Assembly (NCBI GenBank): GCA_964547135.1
Contig: CAZJMK010000008.1
Coordinates: 12,519 to 76,518, forward strand
From: JAJXSS01 sp964547135
GTDB taxonomy: Bacteria > Planctomycetota > Phycisphaerae > Phycisphaerales > Phycisphaeraceae
Direction of reading: 5' to 3'
Length of the DNA stretch: 64,000 nt
Both the position numbers and the translations under genes were made by a program. Position 1 is the first letter of the stretch. Each line of letters starts with the position of its first letter. This document shows positions 1 to 7,037 of this stretch, piece after piece. The notes below the pieces were generated by a model that saw only the letters and a program-made list of their open reading frames with translations, was not told the DNA's origin and made no database searches.

Positions 1-314
1 AACACTGCCGTACTCATCGCTCCCGTCGGCAAACGCAGCGTCACCTGTTTCAAACCGGGGTTCAGGTCCATGCTGAAACTGCGTGTTCCGTCACTTCGTA
101 ACCCGCGCATGAATTCCACCAGTCCATCACTCCCGCTGACCGCCCTCAACATCACCCGGCTATGCAACGTCGTTACCGCCTCCGCCCACGCATGGCAGAT
201 CGACGCACCATCACCACCCTCCGCCAACAGCACACGCAGTCCCGCACCCACCGCCCCTGGTGCGTCCGCTTCCACAAACCGTGCTTCGATTGTTTGACTG
301 AGTTGCACACTCAT
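1..314 (-). CDS. Partial virion-cassette protein (N-terminal part only), function unknown
   Basis: An open frame runs from an ATG at 314 to the left edge without a stop, giving about 104 residues beginning MSVQLSQTIEARFVEADAPG. Its start overlaps the stop of the LamG gene upstream by four bases (ATGA), so the two are translationally coupled and this gene belongs to the same cassette. The visible part has alternating hydrophobic residues of beta-rich type and no motif I recognise. Its position after tail/surface proteins suggests another virion surface component. That is inference from context only. Confidence 0.6.
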   Translation of the reverse strand, partial: MSVQLSQTIEARFVEADAPGAVGAGLRVLLAEGGDGASICHAWAEAVTTLHSRVMLRAVSGSDGLVEFMRGLRSDGTRSFSMDLNPGLKQVTLRLPTGAMSTAV

Positions 315-1066
315 GACCCTTGCACTCCCAGTTGATAACGCAATGCGATCCGTTCAGGTGACAGTGCTTGTGCATACACCGCCGCCAGTGCAATACTGCC
401 CGCATGATGACGCCAGTCCGTGAACCAGCCACGTCCGATCGATCCTCCGCTGAGTTCCACGCTCGGATGCGGGCTGCTGCCGCGCGTCGCCACAGGCTGC
501 CCGTTGATGTAAATCGCCTGCATGTTGTTGGCTTCGCCGCTGCTCACGCAAACGATGTGTGTCCATTTATCCAGATAGGCGCTATAGGGATGCGTCAGCC
601 GTCCTGACGCTTCGTTGGCAATATCCCATATGATCAGTTGCGTACTCGAGCAGGCCGATATGTCACATTTGTTGTTGCCCTGATGAAGCGAAAAAGTGCC
701 GTTGAATGCAAGGCCCAGTGCCGAGTTGAAGCGGTTCCACAGCTCAATGGTGATCGGTGATCCTACTGGTATTTTCAGTGTCGTTGGTAACGCCACATGT
801 TGTCCCGGCGTTCGATTGAAGGCACCCGGGGTGATTGCCAGCCTTGAAATCGGCCCCTGACCCTGATATGACACACTCTCCGCCGCCAACCCGTGATGAC
901 CATTCCCCGATAAATCTTGCCATACCGTCCCCGACCCCGGCGACACCCACAACCCCAGCGGGTTGTCCCCCAACATTTCACTCACCAACCCCCGATGTAA
1001 CGTCGGTCCTTCTGCCAACTCCCCCCAATTGGCCACCGCAAAATCCACATGCTTGTTCACCAACAT
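311..1066 (-). CDS. LamG/concanavalin A-like lectin domain protein of the virion cassette
   Basis: This 251-residue protein has the layout of a laminin-G-like 3 (concanavalin A-like) jelly roll. A W-D-L-S-G-N-G-H-H-G stretch near residue 49 is the typical entry to this fold, followed by an I-T-I-E-L-W strand near residue 105, a K-W-T-H-I-V-C-V strand around 165, the I-Y-I-N-G-Q-P-V turn around 183, and S-I-G-R-G-W-F-T-D-W-R with a final A-A-V-Y-A-Q-A-L-S segment. Such domains in phage-type loci usually decorate tail or capsid and bind glycans. It has no signal peptide, consistent with assembly in the cytoplasm as part of a particle. It sits between a tail-type protein and a coupled downstream gene. 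The fold call is good; the ligand is unknown. Confidence 0.75.
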   Translation of the reverse strand: MLVNKHVDFAVANWGELAEGPTLHRGLVSEMLGDNPLGLWVSPGSGTVWQDLSGNGHHGLAAESVSYQGQGPISRLAITPGAFNRTPGQHVALPTTLKIPVGSPITIELWNRFNSALGLAFNGTFSLHQGNNKCDISACSSTQLIIWDIANEASGRLTHPYSAYLDKWTHIVCVSSGEANNMQAIYINGQPVATRGSSPHPSVELSGGSIGRGWFTDWRHHAGSIALAAVYAQALSPERIALRYQLGVQGS

Positions 1067-1136
1067 GTCACAACCCTCCGATCACAATTGTCGCAATCGT
1101 GTACGGCTCAACAGTTTCAACCACATCCATCACCCA

Positions 1137-1589
1137 TCACACCCGAAACAACGTCTCAAACCGTCGATCCACCACTTGCGTAATACTTCCCCCCGCCAGC
1201 GTTACCTCCGCCAATTTGATGTGTTTCTCCCCCGGCCAACCCTGCCCCGCCGCACCCACCCCCACGCTCGCACTTCCTCCGACATTCGCCAACCACACAT
1301 GAGCCGTCGTATGGTTGTGCTGCGCCAAATCAATCGTTCCGCCCCCATACACGAGTACCACCTCATCTATCGTCGCCCGCCCCGGTGCCACGTACACCTT
1401 CGTCGCTGATTCATCGCTCCGATCCACCCGCAGTGCTCCCGCCGAGGCTACCGCCAGTTTGTGCAAACTATTCACCAGCCAACCGTAATAGGGTTGAAGC
1501 CCCTGAGCCGGGTACTCCATCCCCGTCACTGCCTCTTTCTCCCCCACCAACTCGCGCAGTTCTTCATGATTCATTTCACGAAAAGTCAT
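1137..1589 (-). CDS. Phage tail/baseplate-type structural protein, short paralogue
   Basis: The protein has 150 residues. The ATG at 1589 is chosen because a GGGAGG ribosome-binding site lies seven bases upstream; an upstream in-frame extension lacks one. The sequence V-T-G-M-E-Y-P-A-Q-G-L-Q-P-Y-Y followed by V-A-P-G-R-A-T-I-D and ending I-K-L-A-E-V-T-L-A-G-G-S-I-T-Q-V-V-D-R-R matches the usual grammar of phage tail-fibre or collar attachment modules: a self-referential beta strand, then 'value added' strands, then a closing D-R-R. The same module makes up the N-terminal third of the neighbouring upstream protein (1762-2934), so the two are paralogues. Exact role in the particle is not determinable. 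Confidence 0.7.
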   Translation of the reverse strand: MTFREMNHEELRELVGEKEAVTGMEYPAQGLQPYYGWLVNSLHKLAVASAGALRVDRSDESATKVYVAPGRATIDEVVLVYGGGTIDLAQHNHTTAHVWLANVGGSASVGVGAAGQGWPGEKHIKLAEVTLAGGSITQVVDRRFETLFRV

Positions 1590-1761
1590 CACCGACCTCC
1601 CTCTTTGCGGACACACTGTTTTTGTCGAATTGGGTTCCGTCACACACTGTTCCCAAATTCTCAAATACAAGGACTGCAACAGCGAGTCCTCTCACTAAAT
1701 CCGACGGCTTCAATCGCTTGTGTTTCCGCTAAATTCGAAATCCGAAATCCGAAATTCCCCT

Positions 1762-2934
1762 TCACCCCGGCCCACCCGCCCTTATCACCACCAACACCAC
1801 CACCTGCCCCATTTCCACACTCACACTCCCTGTCCCCGTGCGCACCAAATCCACCGTCAGCACATCACCTCGCTGCACATTTTGCGTGCCATCCGTTTTG
1901 ATCACCGCACCCGTGCCATGCCCCCTTGCCGTGCTGCGAAATCCCGCACCTGCCCCACTCGTAATGACCGGTGCCGTGGTTGTCACCGTGACCCCATTCA
2001 CCTTCACCGTCGCAGTCACTCCGTCACCGCTCAACGATGATTGCATATTCGTTGCACACGACAGCACCACCTCCGCCACCACGCCATCAATCGGCACAGC
2101 GCCCATCAATCGATCCGTCACCGTCGCTGTGAGTTGCCCCTGATGCTCATAACCCACCGGCAACACCCCCACCAGGTGATATGTCTGCCCCTCATACCGT
2201 TGCGTCAACCAATGCGCATTCGCATCCGGCTGCAACACCAATCCTTCCGTCATGAACCAAGGCCGACTGAACACCAATGCCACATTCGACTGTGCATCAT
2301 CACTTTGGTTCGCCAACACCAACCCTGTTTCACCATCTTCGTCATACAAAAACGCTTGGTGCCTATGGTCCACGTCTGCGTCCACCCCCTGCCCGCCTGT
2401 CACCCGCCCCAGTGCCGCCGCCGTCACACTCACCCCCGCCCCCGCCAATGCCCGATTGATTTCATCCGAATCTGCCGTCACTCCCAAACTCGTCAAACTC
2501 GGCAAACCCAGCATCGTCTCCCCGCGCAGGTCCACCATCTCCGTAATCGTCGTCGCGCCGCTGATCACCTTCGCCAGCGGTATCACACTCCGTCGATCCG
2601 TCGGCAACCCATCGACACTTTGCGCCACCACCCCCTGATCATTCATCCAAAAATGCGTCGTCGCCGAGGGGGCCACCGTCAGCCCACTCTGCCCCGCAAA
2701 GTCAATCGTGTTCACCCCAATGCGACATCGCCCCGGCCTCACCCCAACCGACAAATCGCCCACCTGATACACCCGCAAATCGTTGGCGCGTTGTGCTGCC
2801 AGCAACGTACGCTGCACCAGTTTGCGAAACGAAAGAAAATACGGGCTTTGCCCCGTCGGTATGTATTCCACCCCCGTCGCCTGGTCCATTGCCATCGCCA
2901 GCAAATTCGCATCATCCGGGTATCGTTCACTCAT
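1762..2934 (-). CDS. Phage tail/baseplate-type structural protein, long paralogue
   Basis: The product has 390 residues. Residues about 17-145 (A-T-G-V-E-Y-I-P-T-G ... I-T-E-M-V-D-L-R-G-E-T-M-L) repeat the module seen in the 150-residue neighbour downstream. The remaining 240 residues add a beta-rich region with Asp/Gly-rich loops (V-D-A-D-V-D-H-R-H-Q near 190) and a very Thr/Val-rich C-terminal domain (V-K-V-N-G-V-T-V-T-T-T-A-P-V), which looks like an elongated adhesin-like stalk. No enzyme motif is visible. Context and composition point to a tail fibre or baseplate protein of the virion cassette. The G-rich coding strand is typical of this part of the window. Confidence 0.7.
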   Translation of the reverse strand: MSERYPDDANLLAMAMDQATGVEYIPTGQSPYFLSFRKLVQRTLLAAQRANDLRVYQVGDLSVGVRPGRCRIGVNTIDFAGQSGLTVAPSATTHFWMNDQGVVAQSVDGLPTDRRSVIPLAKVISGATTITEMVDLRGETMLGLPSLTSLGVTADSDEINRALAGAGVSVTAAALGRVTGGQGVDADVDHRHQAFLYDEDGETGLVLANQSDDAQSNVALVFSRPWFMTEGLVLQPDANAHWLTQRYEGQTYHLVGVLPVGYEHQGQLTATVTDRLMGAVPIDGVVAEVVLSCATNMQSSLSGDGVTATVKVNGVTVTTTAPVITSGAGAGFRSTARGHGTGAVIKTDGTQNVQRGDVLTVDLVRTGTGSVSVEMGQVVVLVVIRAGGPG

Positions 2935-2961
2935 GCTTCACCTCATACACGTTCATCAGCC

Positions 2962-3062
2962 AGCCGCTTATTCACCCCCTCTCCCTCCGGGAGAGGGCTG
3001 GGGTGAGGGCGTCTTTGCTCTTTATTCCATAGCGAGCCTTCTCGCTAAATTCGAAATATCAT
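2962..3062. repeat. Intergenic module pair: CTCTCCCTCCGGGAGAG hairpin and CGAAAT tract
   Basis: Between two structural genes lies a CCCTCTCCCTCCGGGAGAGG hairpin followed by GGTGAGGGCGTCTTT. It is followed by a small hairpin (AGCGAGCCTTCTCGCT) with an AAATTCGAAAT tail. The first unit recurs near 6261, 8848, 33391 and, inverted, near 60340. The second recurs at 16078-16106 and about 1723-1750. These are host-genome dispersed modules rather than phage DNA. Confidence 0.75.
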
Positions 3063-3083
3063 CTCAGCAACCTCCTTGTCATA

Positions 3084-3791
3084 TCAACGCCACACCAACA
3101 TCGTCCCCGTTTCCACCCGCACATCCTCCGCCGACCTCGGCGCTGTCCGCCTCACAACATCTTCCATCACCCACGACTGCGCCACCTTTGCTCCCGTCGC
3201 GTCCAACGCCAGCAACGTCACCGTCCCTTGATTCGCCACTTCACCCACCCCGACGAAGTGCCAGACGCCCCCATCAAAGCCCAACGGCCCATTCCCCAAT
3301 TCACTGTTCACCTCCCCCAACCCCGGGGCTGTCGCATCGTCAAATCCGAACGTCCCCAGCCCCATCAATCCCCCAAAGCCGCTGCGCGTCTGGTCCCCCG
3401 CAAACAACATCGATTCATGCACCACCCGCTCTCCCGCTTTCACCTGCATCACCGTCTCCATCGGCAACCTTAAATCCCTCACCACCCCCAACCGCCAACC
3501 CAGCTTCGTATCCCCCAACGCCTCCAACTCGCTGCCAAAATCCCGCCAAGCCTCATCCCTCGGCACCGCCAGCAAATCCACCCGATGCCCCTTGCTTGCA
3601 TCCACCATCAACCACAACTCCCGCTCCGCCGCCTCCGCGCTCACTGCTGCCAACCGCCCATCCACATACGCCTGCACCACCCGTTCCCCCTGCGTCATCG
3701 CCCGCCAAAACACATGCACCACCCCCGCCATGCCCTCGACCTGCCGCAACAACACTTCTTCAATCACTGCTTTGCTGATTGCCTGGCTCAT
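3084..3791 (-). CDS. Virion-cassette structural protein, unknown function
   Basis: This protein has 235 residues and begins MSQAISKAVIEEVLLRQVEG. It contains a Y-V-D-G-R-L-A-A-V near residue 43, then E-L-W-L-M-V-D-A-S-K-G-H-R-V-D-L-L-A-V-P, a strand pattern similar to fibronectin-III-like or jelly-roll phage decoration domains, and a Gly-rich middle section (G-F-G-G-L-M-G-L-G-T-F-G-F). There are no cysteines, no signal peptide and no catalytic motif that I can see. The start at 3791 lies four bases after the stop of the upstream 123-residue gene, so the two are almost certainly cotranslated. It is most likely a tail or surface protein, by position. Confidence 0.65.
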   Translation of the reverse strand: MSQAISKAVIEEVLLRQVEGMAGVVHVFWRAMTQGERVVQAYVDGRLAAVSAEAAERELWLMVDASKGHRVDLLAVPRDEAWRDFGSELEALGDTKLGWRLGVVRDLRLPMETVMQVKAGERVVHESMLFAGDQTRSGFGGLMGLGTFGFDDATAPGLGEVNSELGNGPLGFDGGVWHFVGVGEVANQGTVTLLALDATGAKVAQSWVMEDVVRRTAPRSAEDVRVETGTMLVWR

Positions 3792-3795
3792 CGTT

Positions 3796-4167
3796 TCACC
3801 CCGTCATCAATTGCAGATAATTCACCTTGTACGACACGCTCCACCTTGTCCCCACCCGTCGCATCGGTCCCGCCTCGAAACTCAACATCACCACTCCCTC
3901 CAACTCATGCCCCAACCCATCGCTCCAGCGATATGCTCTTCCATCCAGCATCGCCTCAATCGCGCTGGTCTGCGTCGTCAATCCCGCAGGCTTATCCGCG
4001 TACAACTCACCACTTTGTGCAATCGCCCTCCCACTGCGTCCCTGAGCCGACAGTTGCACCCCCTGCCCTCCAATTCCCTGATGCAACGCATGTCGCAGCG
4101 ATAGCCCGCCCAGCTCCGCCCGACTCGGCCCCGAACCAAACAAATCCTTATCAGCAAATCGAATCAT
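3796..4167 (-). CDS. Small virion-cassette protein (123 aa), unknown
   Basis: The product begins MIRFADKDLFGSGPSRAELGG and ends K-V-N-Y-L-Q-L-M-T-G. A central A-M-L-D-G-R-A-Y-R-W-S-D-G-L-G segment followed by a long beta stretch suggests a compact beta-barrel. Its length and its place between capsid-proximal and tail genes fit a head-tail joining or tail-terminator protein, but I see no diagnostic motif and leave the function open. The downstream gene starts four bases after its stop. Confidence 0.6.
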   Translation of the reverse strand: MIRFADKDLFGSGPSRAELGGLSLRHALHQGIGGQGVQLSAQGRSGRAIAQSGELYADKPAGLTTQTSAIEAMLDGRAYRWSDGLGHELEGVVMLSFEAGPMRRVGTRWSVSYKVNYLQLMTG

Positions 4168-4201
4168 GTCTCACCTCAAAGTCATTCACCTGTTTCATCT
4201 T

Positions 4202-4255
4202 CAAGCCGGGTACGAGTCGCTTTGCCGCAGGCAAGCGACGAGGCTCCGGGTATTC
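4202..4255 (-). repeat. GAATACCC/GGCTTG variable-arm hairpin element, copy 1
   Basis: Read on the minus strand it begins GAATACCCGGAGCC and ends ACCCGGCTTGAA, with a strong central hairpin (TCGCTTGCC, loop TGC, GGCAAAGCGA). It lies in the 107-base gap between two virion genes. It is one of twelve members of a dispersed family in this window that keep the flanks but vary the arms. Confidence 0.8.
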
Positions 4256-4274
4256 ATCTTGCTCAACTTGCAAT

Positions 4275-4913
4275 TCACCGCCGAAGCAAATGCACCACCC
4301 CAGGCTGCCTCCGCACATCCACCAGCCCATCCCCGTTCACATCCATCAAAATCGTCGCCCGTTGCAGCGCTCTCTGAAATTCCTGCTGGTACTGCCTGGC
4401 CTTCCGCCACAAGGCCTGCTGATCGCCCTCGATCGCCGCCGCCGCTGAAAACACCCGTTCCAACGTCCCCAGCGCTTCCAACCGCGCCATCACCGACATC
4501 GACACCAACGAATCCTCATTCGGCTTGCACATCGGGTCATCCGGCTCAATTCCCACCAACCTCAGCAACACGTCATGCACCAGTGCCGCTTGCGGCGCAA
4601 ACGTCCGCACCGTCACCGCCAAGCCGCTGCCCACCGTCCCCGCAATGGCTGGTCCGCTCAAATTCGGCCGAAGCTGTGAAATCGAAAGCGTGTGCGCATC
4701 GGTCCTACTCATCACCTCATGCGCCACCCCCGCCACCAGCACCACCATCCCCGTTTCCACCTGCGCCGCTTCAAAATCACAAGCCGTGCTATGCAACGTC
4801 ACGCCCACCACCACCCCGTCATTACCCGCACACCGCTGTTGCGCCAAAAACGGCACATCGCTGAACACTCCAGGTTCCAACGCCAGTAAATCCCGATCAC
4901 TTGAAAAATTCAT
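4275..4913 (-). CDS. Virion-cassette protein next to the capsid gene, unknown
   Basis: The start at 4913 is chosen because an AGGAGAG ribosome-binding site sits just upstream. A longer frame reaching 5027 would overlap the end of the capsid gene and has no such site. The resulting protein has 212 residues, starting MNFSSDRDLLALEPGVFSDV. The N-terminal 130 residues are beta-rich (V-V-V-G-V-T-L-H-S-T, V-V-L-V-A-G-V-A-H-E-V). The C-terminal 80 residues are helical and end with an Asp-rich M-D-V-N-G-D-G-L-V-D-V, which resembles a dockerin/EF-hand-type calcium loop (D-x-N-x-D-G-x-x-D). This is unusual next to a capsid gene. The position suggests a head-completion or neck protein, but the function is unknown. 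Confidence 0.65.
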   Translation of the reverse strand: MNFSSDRDLLALEPGVFSDVPFLAQQRCAGNDGVVVGVTLHSTACDFEAAQVETGMVVLVAGVAHEVMSRTDAHTLSISQLRPNLSGPAIAGTVGSGLAVTVRTFAPQAALVHDVLLRLVGIEPDDPMCKPNEDSLVSMSVMARLEALGTLERVFSAAAAIEGDQQALWRKARQYQQEFQRALQRATILMDVNGDGLVDVRRQPGVVHLLRR

Positions 4914-5023
4914 GACGCTCTCCTGTATCGACAACCATTCCCTCATTTTTTTACATGCACGTTTTTCAAAAGAGACCCACAGCTTTCGCCATGGGCCTCC
5001 GGCAGGGAGATGGGTCACCTCAC

Positions 5024-6193
5024 TCAACTGGTCGCCAAACCACGAATCAGGGCGTGCGCGTTTTCATTGCGCAATTCCAGGGTGTATTCCCCGATCACCT
5101 GCCCCGCTTCGCGGTCCCCCGCCGATGACTGTTTCTTGAAGTGGAAGCTGCGCCCCGACAACGGCAGCACACTGATCCGCGAACTGTCCAACAGCAGCAC
5201 CGTGTCCGCAGGCACCCAACGACACAAAATCACCTTGCAAATGCCGAAGTCCGATTCATAAACACTCACCAAATCCTTGAACCGCTGATCGTCCGAACTG
5301 AACCGCCGATTGCTCGTGATGAACGAGTTGATCCGACGTTTTTGAAAACCGTTGACAACGATCGTGTCCACCCGGCTCGATGTCTGGTCCCACACCTGAC
5401 GCAACGCCGCATTGATCTGCGTTTCATTGAGCAGGTTGGTACTCGCCCCATCGCCCGCAGGGAACCCGCCCGTGCCGTTGACAAAAACATTGCTCGTCAC
5501 AAACGGCAGAATGCCCTTCATCGTCCGTCGCACCGTCGAACTGCCCTCCGGCGTCGATGCCGGTGCCACCCCGTTGATCACACAGTTTTCCAAATCGCGC
5601 AACAACTCCCGCAATCGTTCCTGCTTCTGATAGTCCAGTTCATCCGCCAGTCCGATGGTGTTCACTGCCGCCTGAGTGCCCGACACTTCCACCCCCGCAG
5701 TGAAAATCTGCGTGTAGTTGACCTTGCGCACGCGATTGGTAAACCTCGCCGTCGGTCGATCATCGCCTTCCAATGCCGCATTGCCCAGTATGCGCAGCTT
5801 CTGGTTGTTGGCGATGTTCTCCGCGGTGGTGCCCCCGTAACCGCGCGTCACCGTGATCGTGTTGGTGGAAATGCCCGTGACTAGCATCACTTCCCGCGAT
5901 CCGATCACCTGAATCTGATCGCCGACACGGAAACGCGAACCGTTGGCGACATCAAACGCTGTCTCCGTCGCCGGGTTGGTGATCGATCCATCATTGATGG
6001 CATCGCTGTTGGGCAGCAGCGAATCCTCCAGCCACTCATGCAGCGTACTGCCGGCACTGCGCTGCGGGTCGCCCAAATGATCGAGCAACGGCGTCTCAAA
6101 CGGGCTGACCAGACTGATGATGTCCGATACATCCTCCGCAACCTCCGGCAAACTGCTGCCCGCTGAATACGATGCTTTTCCTGTAAACGGCAT
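5024..6193 (-). CDS. Major capsid protein, SU10/DUF5309 type (HK97 fold)
   Basis: The 389-residue protein starts MPFTGKASYSAGSSLPEVAE with an AAGGAGA site upstream. It has the hallmarks of the SU10-like major capsid family (DUF5309). These are the N-terminal S-P-F-E-T-P-L-L-D-H-L-G-D stretch near residue 31, the H-E-W-L-E-D-S-L-L-P-N-S-D-A segment near 52, a long R-F-T-N-R-V-R-K-V-N-Y-T-Q-I-F region near 146, E-R-L-R-E-L-L-R-D-L-E-N-C-V-I-N-G near 190, and the final E-Y-T-L-E-L-R-N-E-N-A-H-A-L-I-R-G. It forms the shell of the particle. Base composition is more balanced than in the neighbouring tail genes, as expected for a conserved, constrained gene. The scaffold-like gene lies immediately upstream. 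This is the most secure phage call in the window. Confidence 0.9.
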   Translation of the reverse strand: MPFTGKASYSAGSSLPEVAEDVSDIISLVSPFETPLLDHLGDPQRSAGSTLHEWLEDSLLPNSDAINDGSITNPATETAFDVANGSRFRVGDQIQVIGSREVMLVTGISTNTITVTRGYGGTTAENIANNQKLRILGNAALEGDDRPTARFTNRVRKVNYTQIFTAGVEVSGTQAAVNTIGLADELDYQKQERLRELLRDLENCVINGVAPASTPEGSSTVRRTMKGILPFVTSNVFVNGTGGFPAGDGASTNLLNETQINAALRQVWDQTSSRVDTIVVNGFQKRRINSFITSNRRFSSDDQRFKDLVSVYESDFGICKVILCRWVPADTVLLLDSSRISVLPLSGRSFHFKKQSSAGDREAGQVIGEYTLELRNENAHALIRGLATS

Positions 6194-6260
6194 GTTCCTG
6201 TCTCCTTAAACTTGTTAGGGGTTACATCAACCTGAATTCAAAATCCGCAATTTGTTTGAC

Positions 6261-6300
6261 CCCCTCTCCCTCCGGGAGAGGGTTGGGGTGAGGGCGTCTT
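6261..6300. repeat. CCCTCTCCCTCCGGGAGAGGG module between scaffold and capsid genes
   Basis: A second copy of the CCCTCTCCCTCCGGGAGAGG hairpin with GTTGGGGTGAGGGCG tail, preceded by a degenerate CGAAATY-type tract (about 6233-6251). It has the same orientation as the copy near 2978. Confidence 0.75.
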
Positions 6301-6360
6301 TCACCATCAGTTGTCACGACACCGGTTGTTTCGCCTTGCGCCGTTTCTTCTTCGATTGAT

Positions 6361-6927
6361 TCACTTTTTTCGTCTCAACTTCAAATACCTCAGCAAGTCA
6401 CGGCGGTCGCCGGTGCTGGCGGCCTTTTCCGCAGCGACAAGGGCTTCAGGCACCTGCGCCGACATCTTTCGTGCCGGCATCGCCCCTGCCGTCGCTCCGC
6501 GCTTCTGACCAAACAACCAGGGCTTGTGTCGCTTCAAATCCGCCACCGCCAATTTCACATCCGGCTCACGCATCTGCTGCACCGCCACCTCCGTCAGCAA
6601 GCGCGCCGCCTCCACATCCAACGCCTCCTCCTCCGCCAGTTCCGCCTCGATCCGCTGCCTTCGTTCCAACTGATCGATGGTCTGCTTCGACGCACTGAGC
6701 TGGCTTTGCATTTCATCCAGCTTCGATTTCACCATCGCCAATTCCTGTTCCGCCTGCTGCGCCCGTTTGCGATAGCGCATCGCCTGCGCCACCGGCCCAC
6801 GCCCTTCGCTTTCCTTGATCCCTTCCGCCGCCTGCTCCGCCGACGGTTGATTGATTGAACTTGAATCAACCACCTGTTCACCCGCCGATTCCGTAATCTT
6901 CAAATTCGTCTGCTCTTGTGTTTGCAT
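6361..6927 (-). CDS. Putative capsid scaffolding protein (coiled coil)
   Basis: A 188-residue, highly charged protein between the portal and the major capsid gene. After an acidic, Gln/Glu-rich N-terminus it contains a long predicted coiled coil (about residues 45-120: A-M-R-Y-R-K-R-A-Q-Q-A-E-Q-E-L-A-M-V-K-S and onward) and ends with basic L-R-Y-L-K-L-R-R-K-K. Size, coiled coil, basic tail and gene order are what scaffolding proteins of tailed phages show; the sequence itself is not conserved in that group. The ATG at 6927 has a GGAAC-type site upstream. Scaffold function is therefore inferred from order and composition. Confidence 0.7.
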   Translation of the reverse strand: MQTQEQTNLKITESAGEQVVDSSSINQPSAEQAAEGIKESEGRGPVAQAMRYRKRAQQAEQELAMVKSKLDEMQSQLSASKQTIDQLERRQRIEAELAEEEALDVEAARLLTEVAVQQMREPDVKLAVADLKRHKPWLFGQKRGATAGAMPARKMSAQVPEALVAAEKAASTGDRRDLLRYLKLRRKK

Positions 6928-7037
6928 GGCTCTGTTCCTTCATGAAACGGTTTGACTCGAAAACCCATTCAGCCGGTGCCGATTCCCTCGACTGTTTCTA
7001 CTCCGCGATCTCTGCGCTCTCTGCGGCAAAATGTTTT

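Noticed and set aside
2783..3778. 331-codon plus-strand frame opposite the virion genes
   Set aside because: The long Pro/Ser/His-rich frames on the plus strand from 800 to 5000 and 9000 to 13500 are shadows caused by the C-rich strand. The minus-strand frames have ribosome-binding sites and family motifs.
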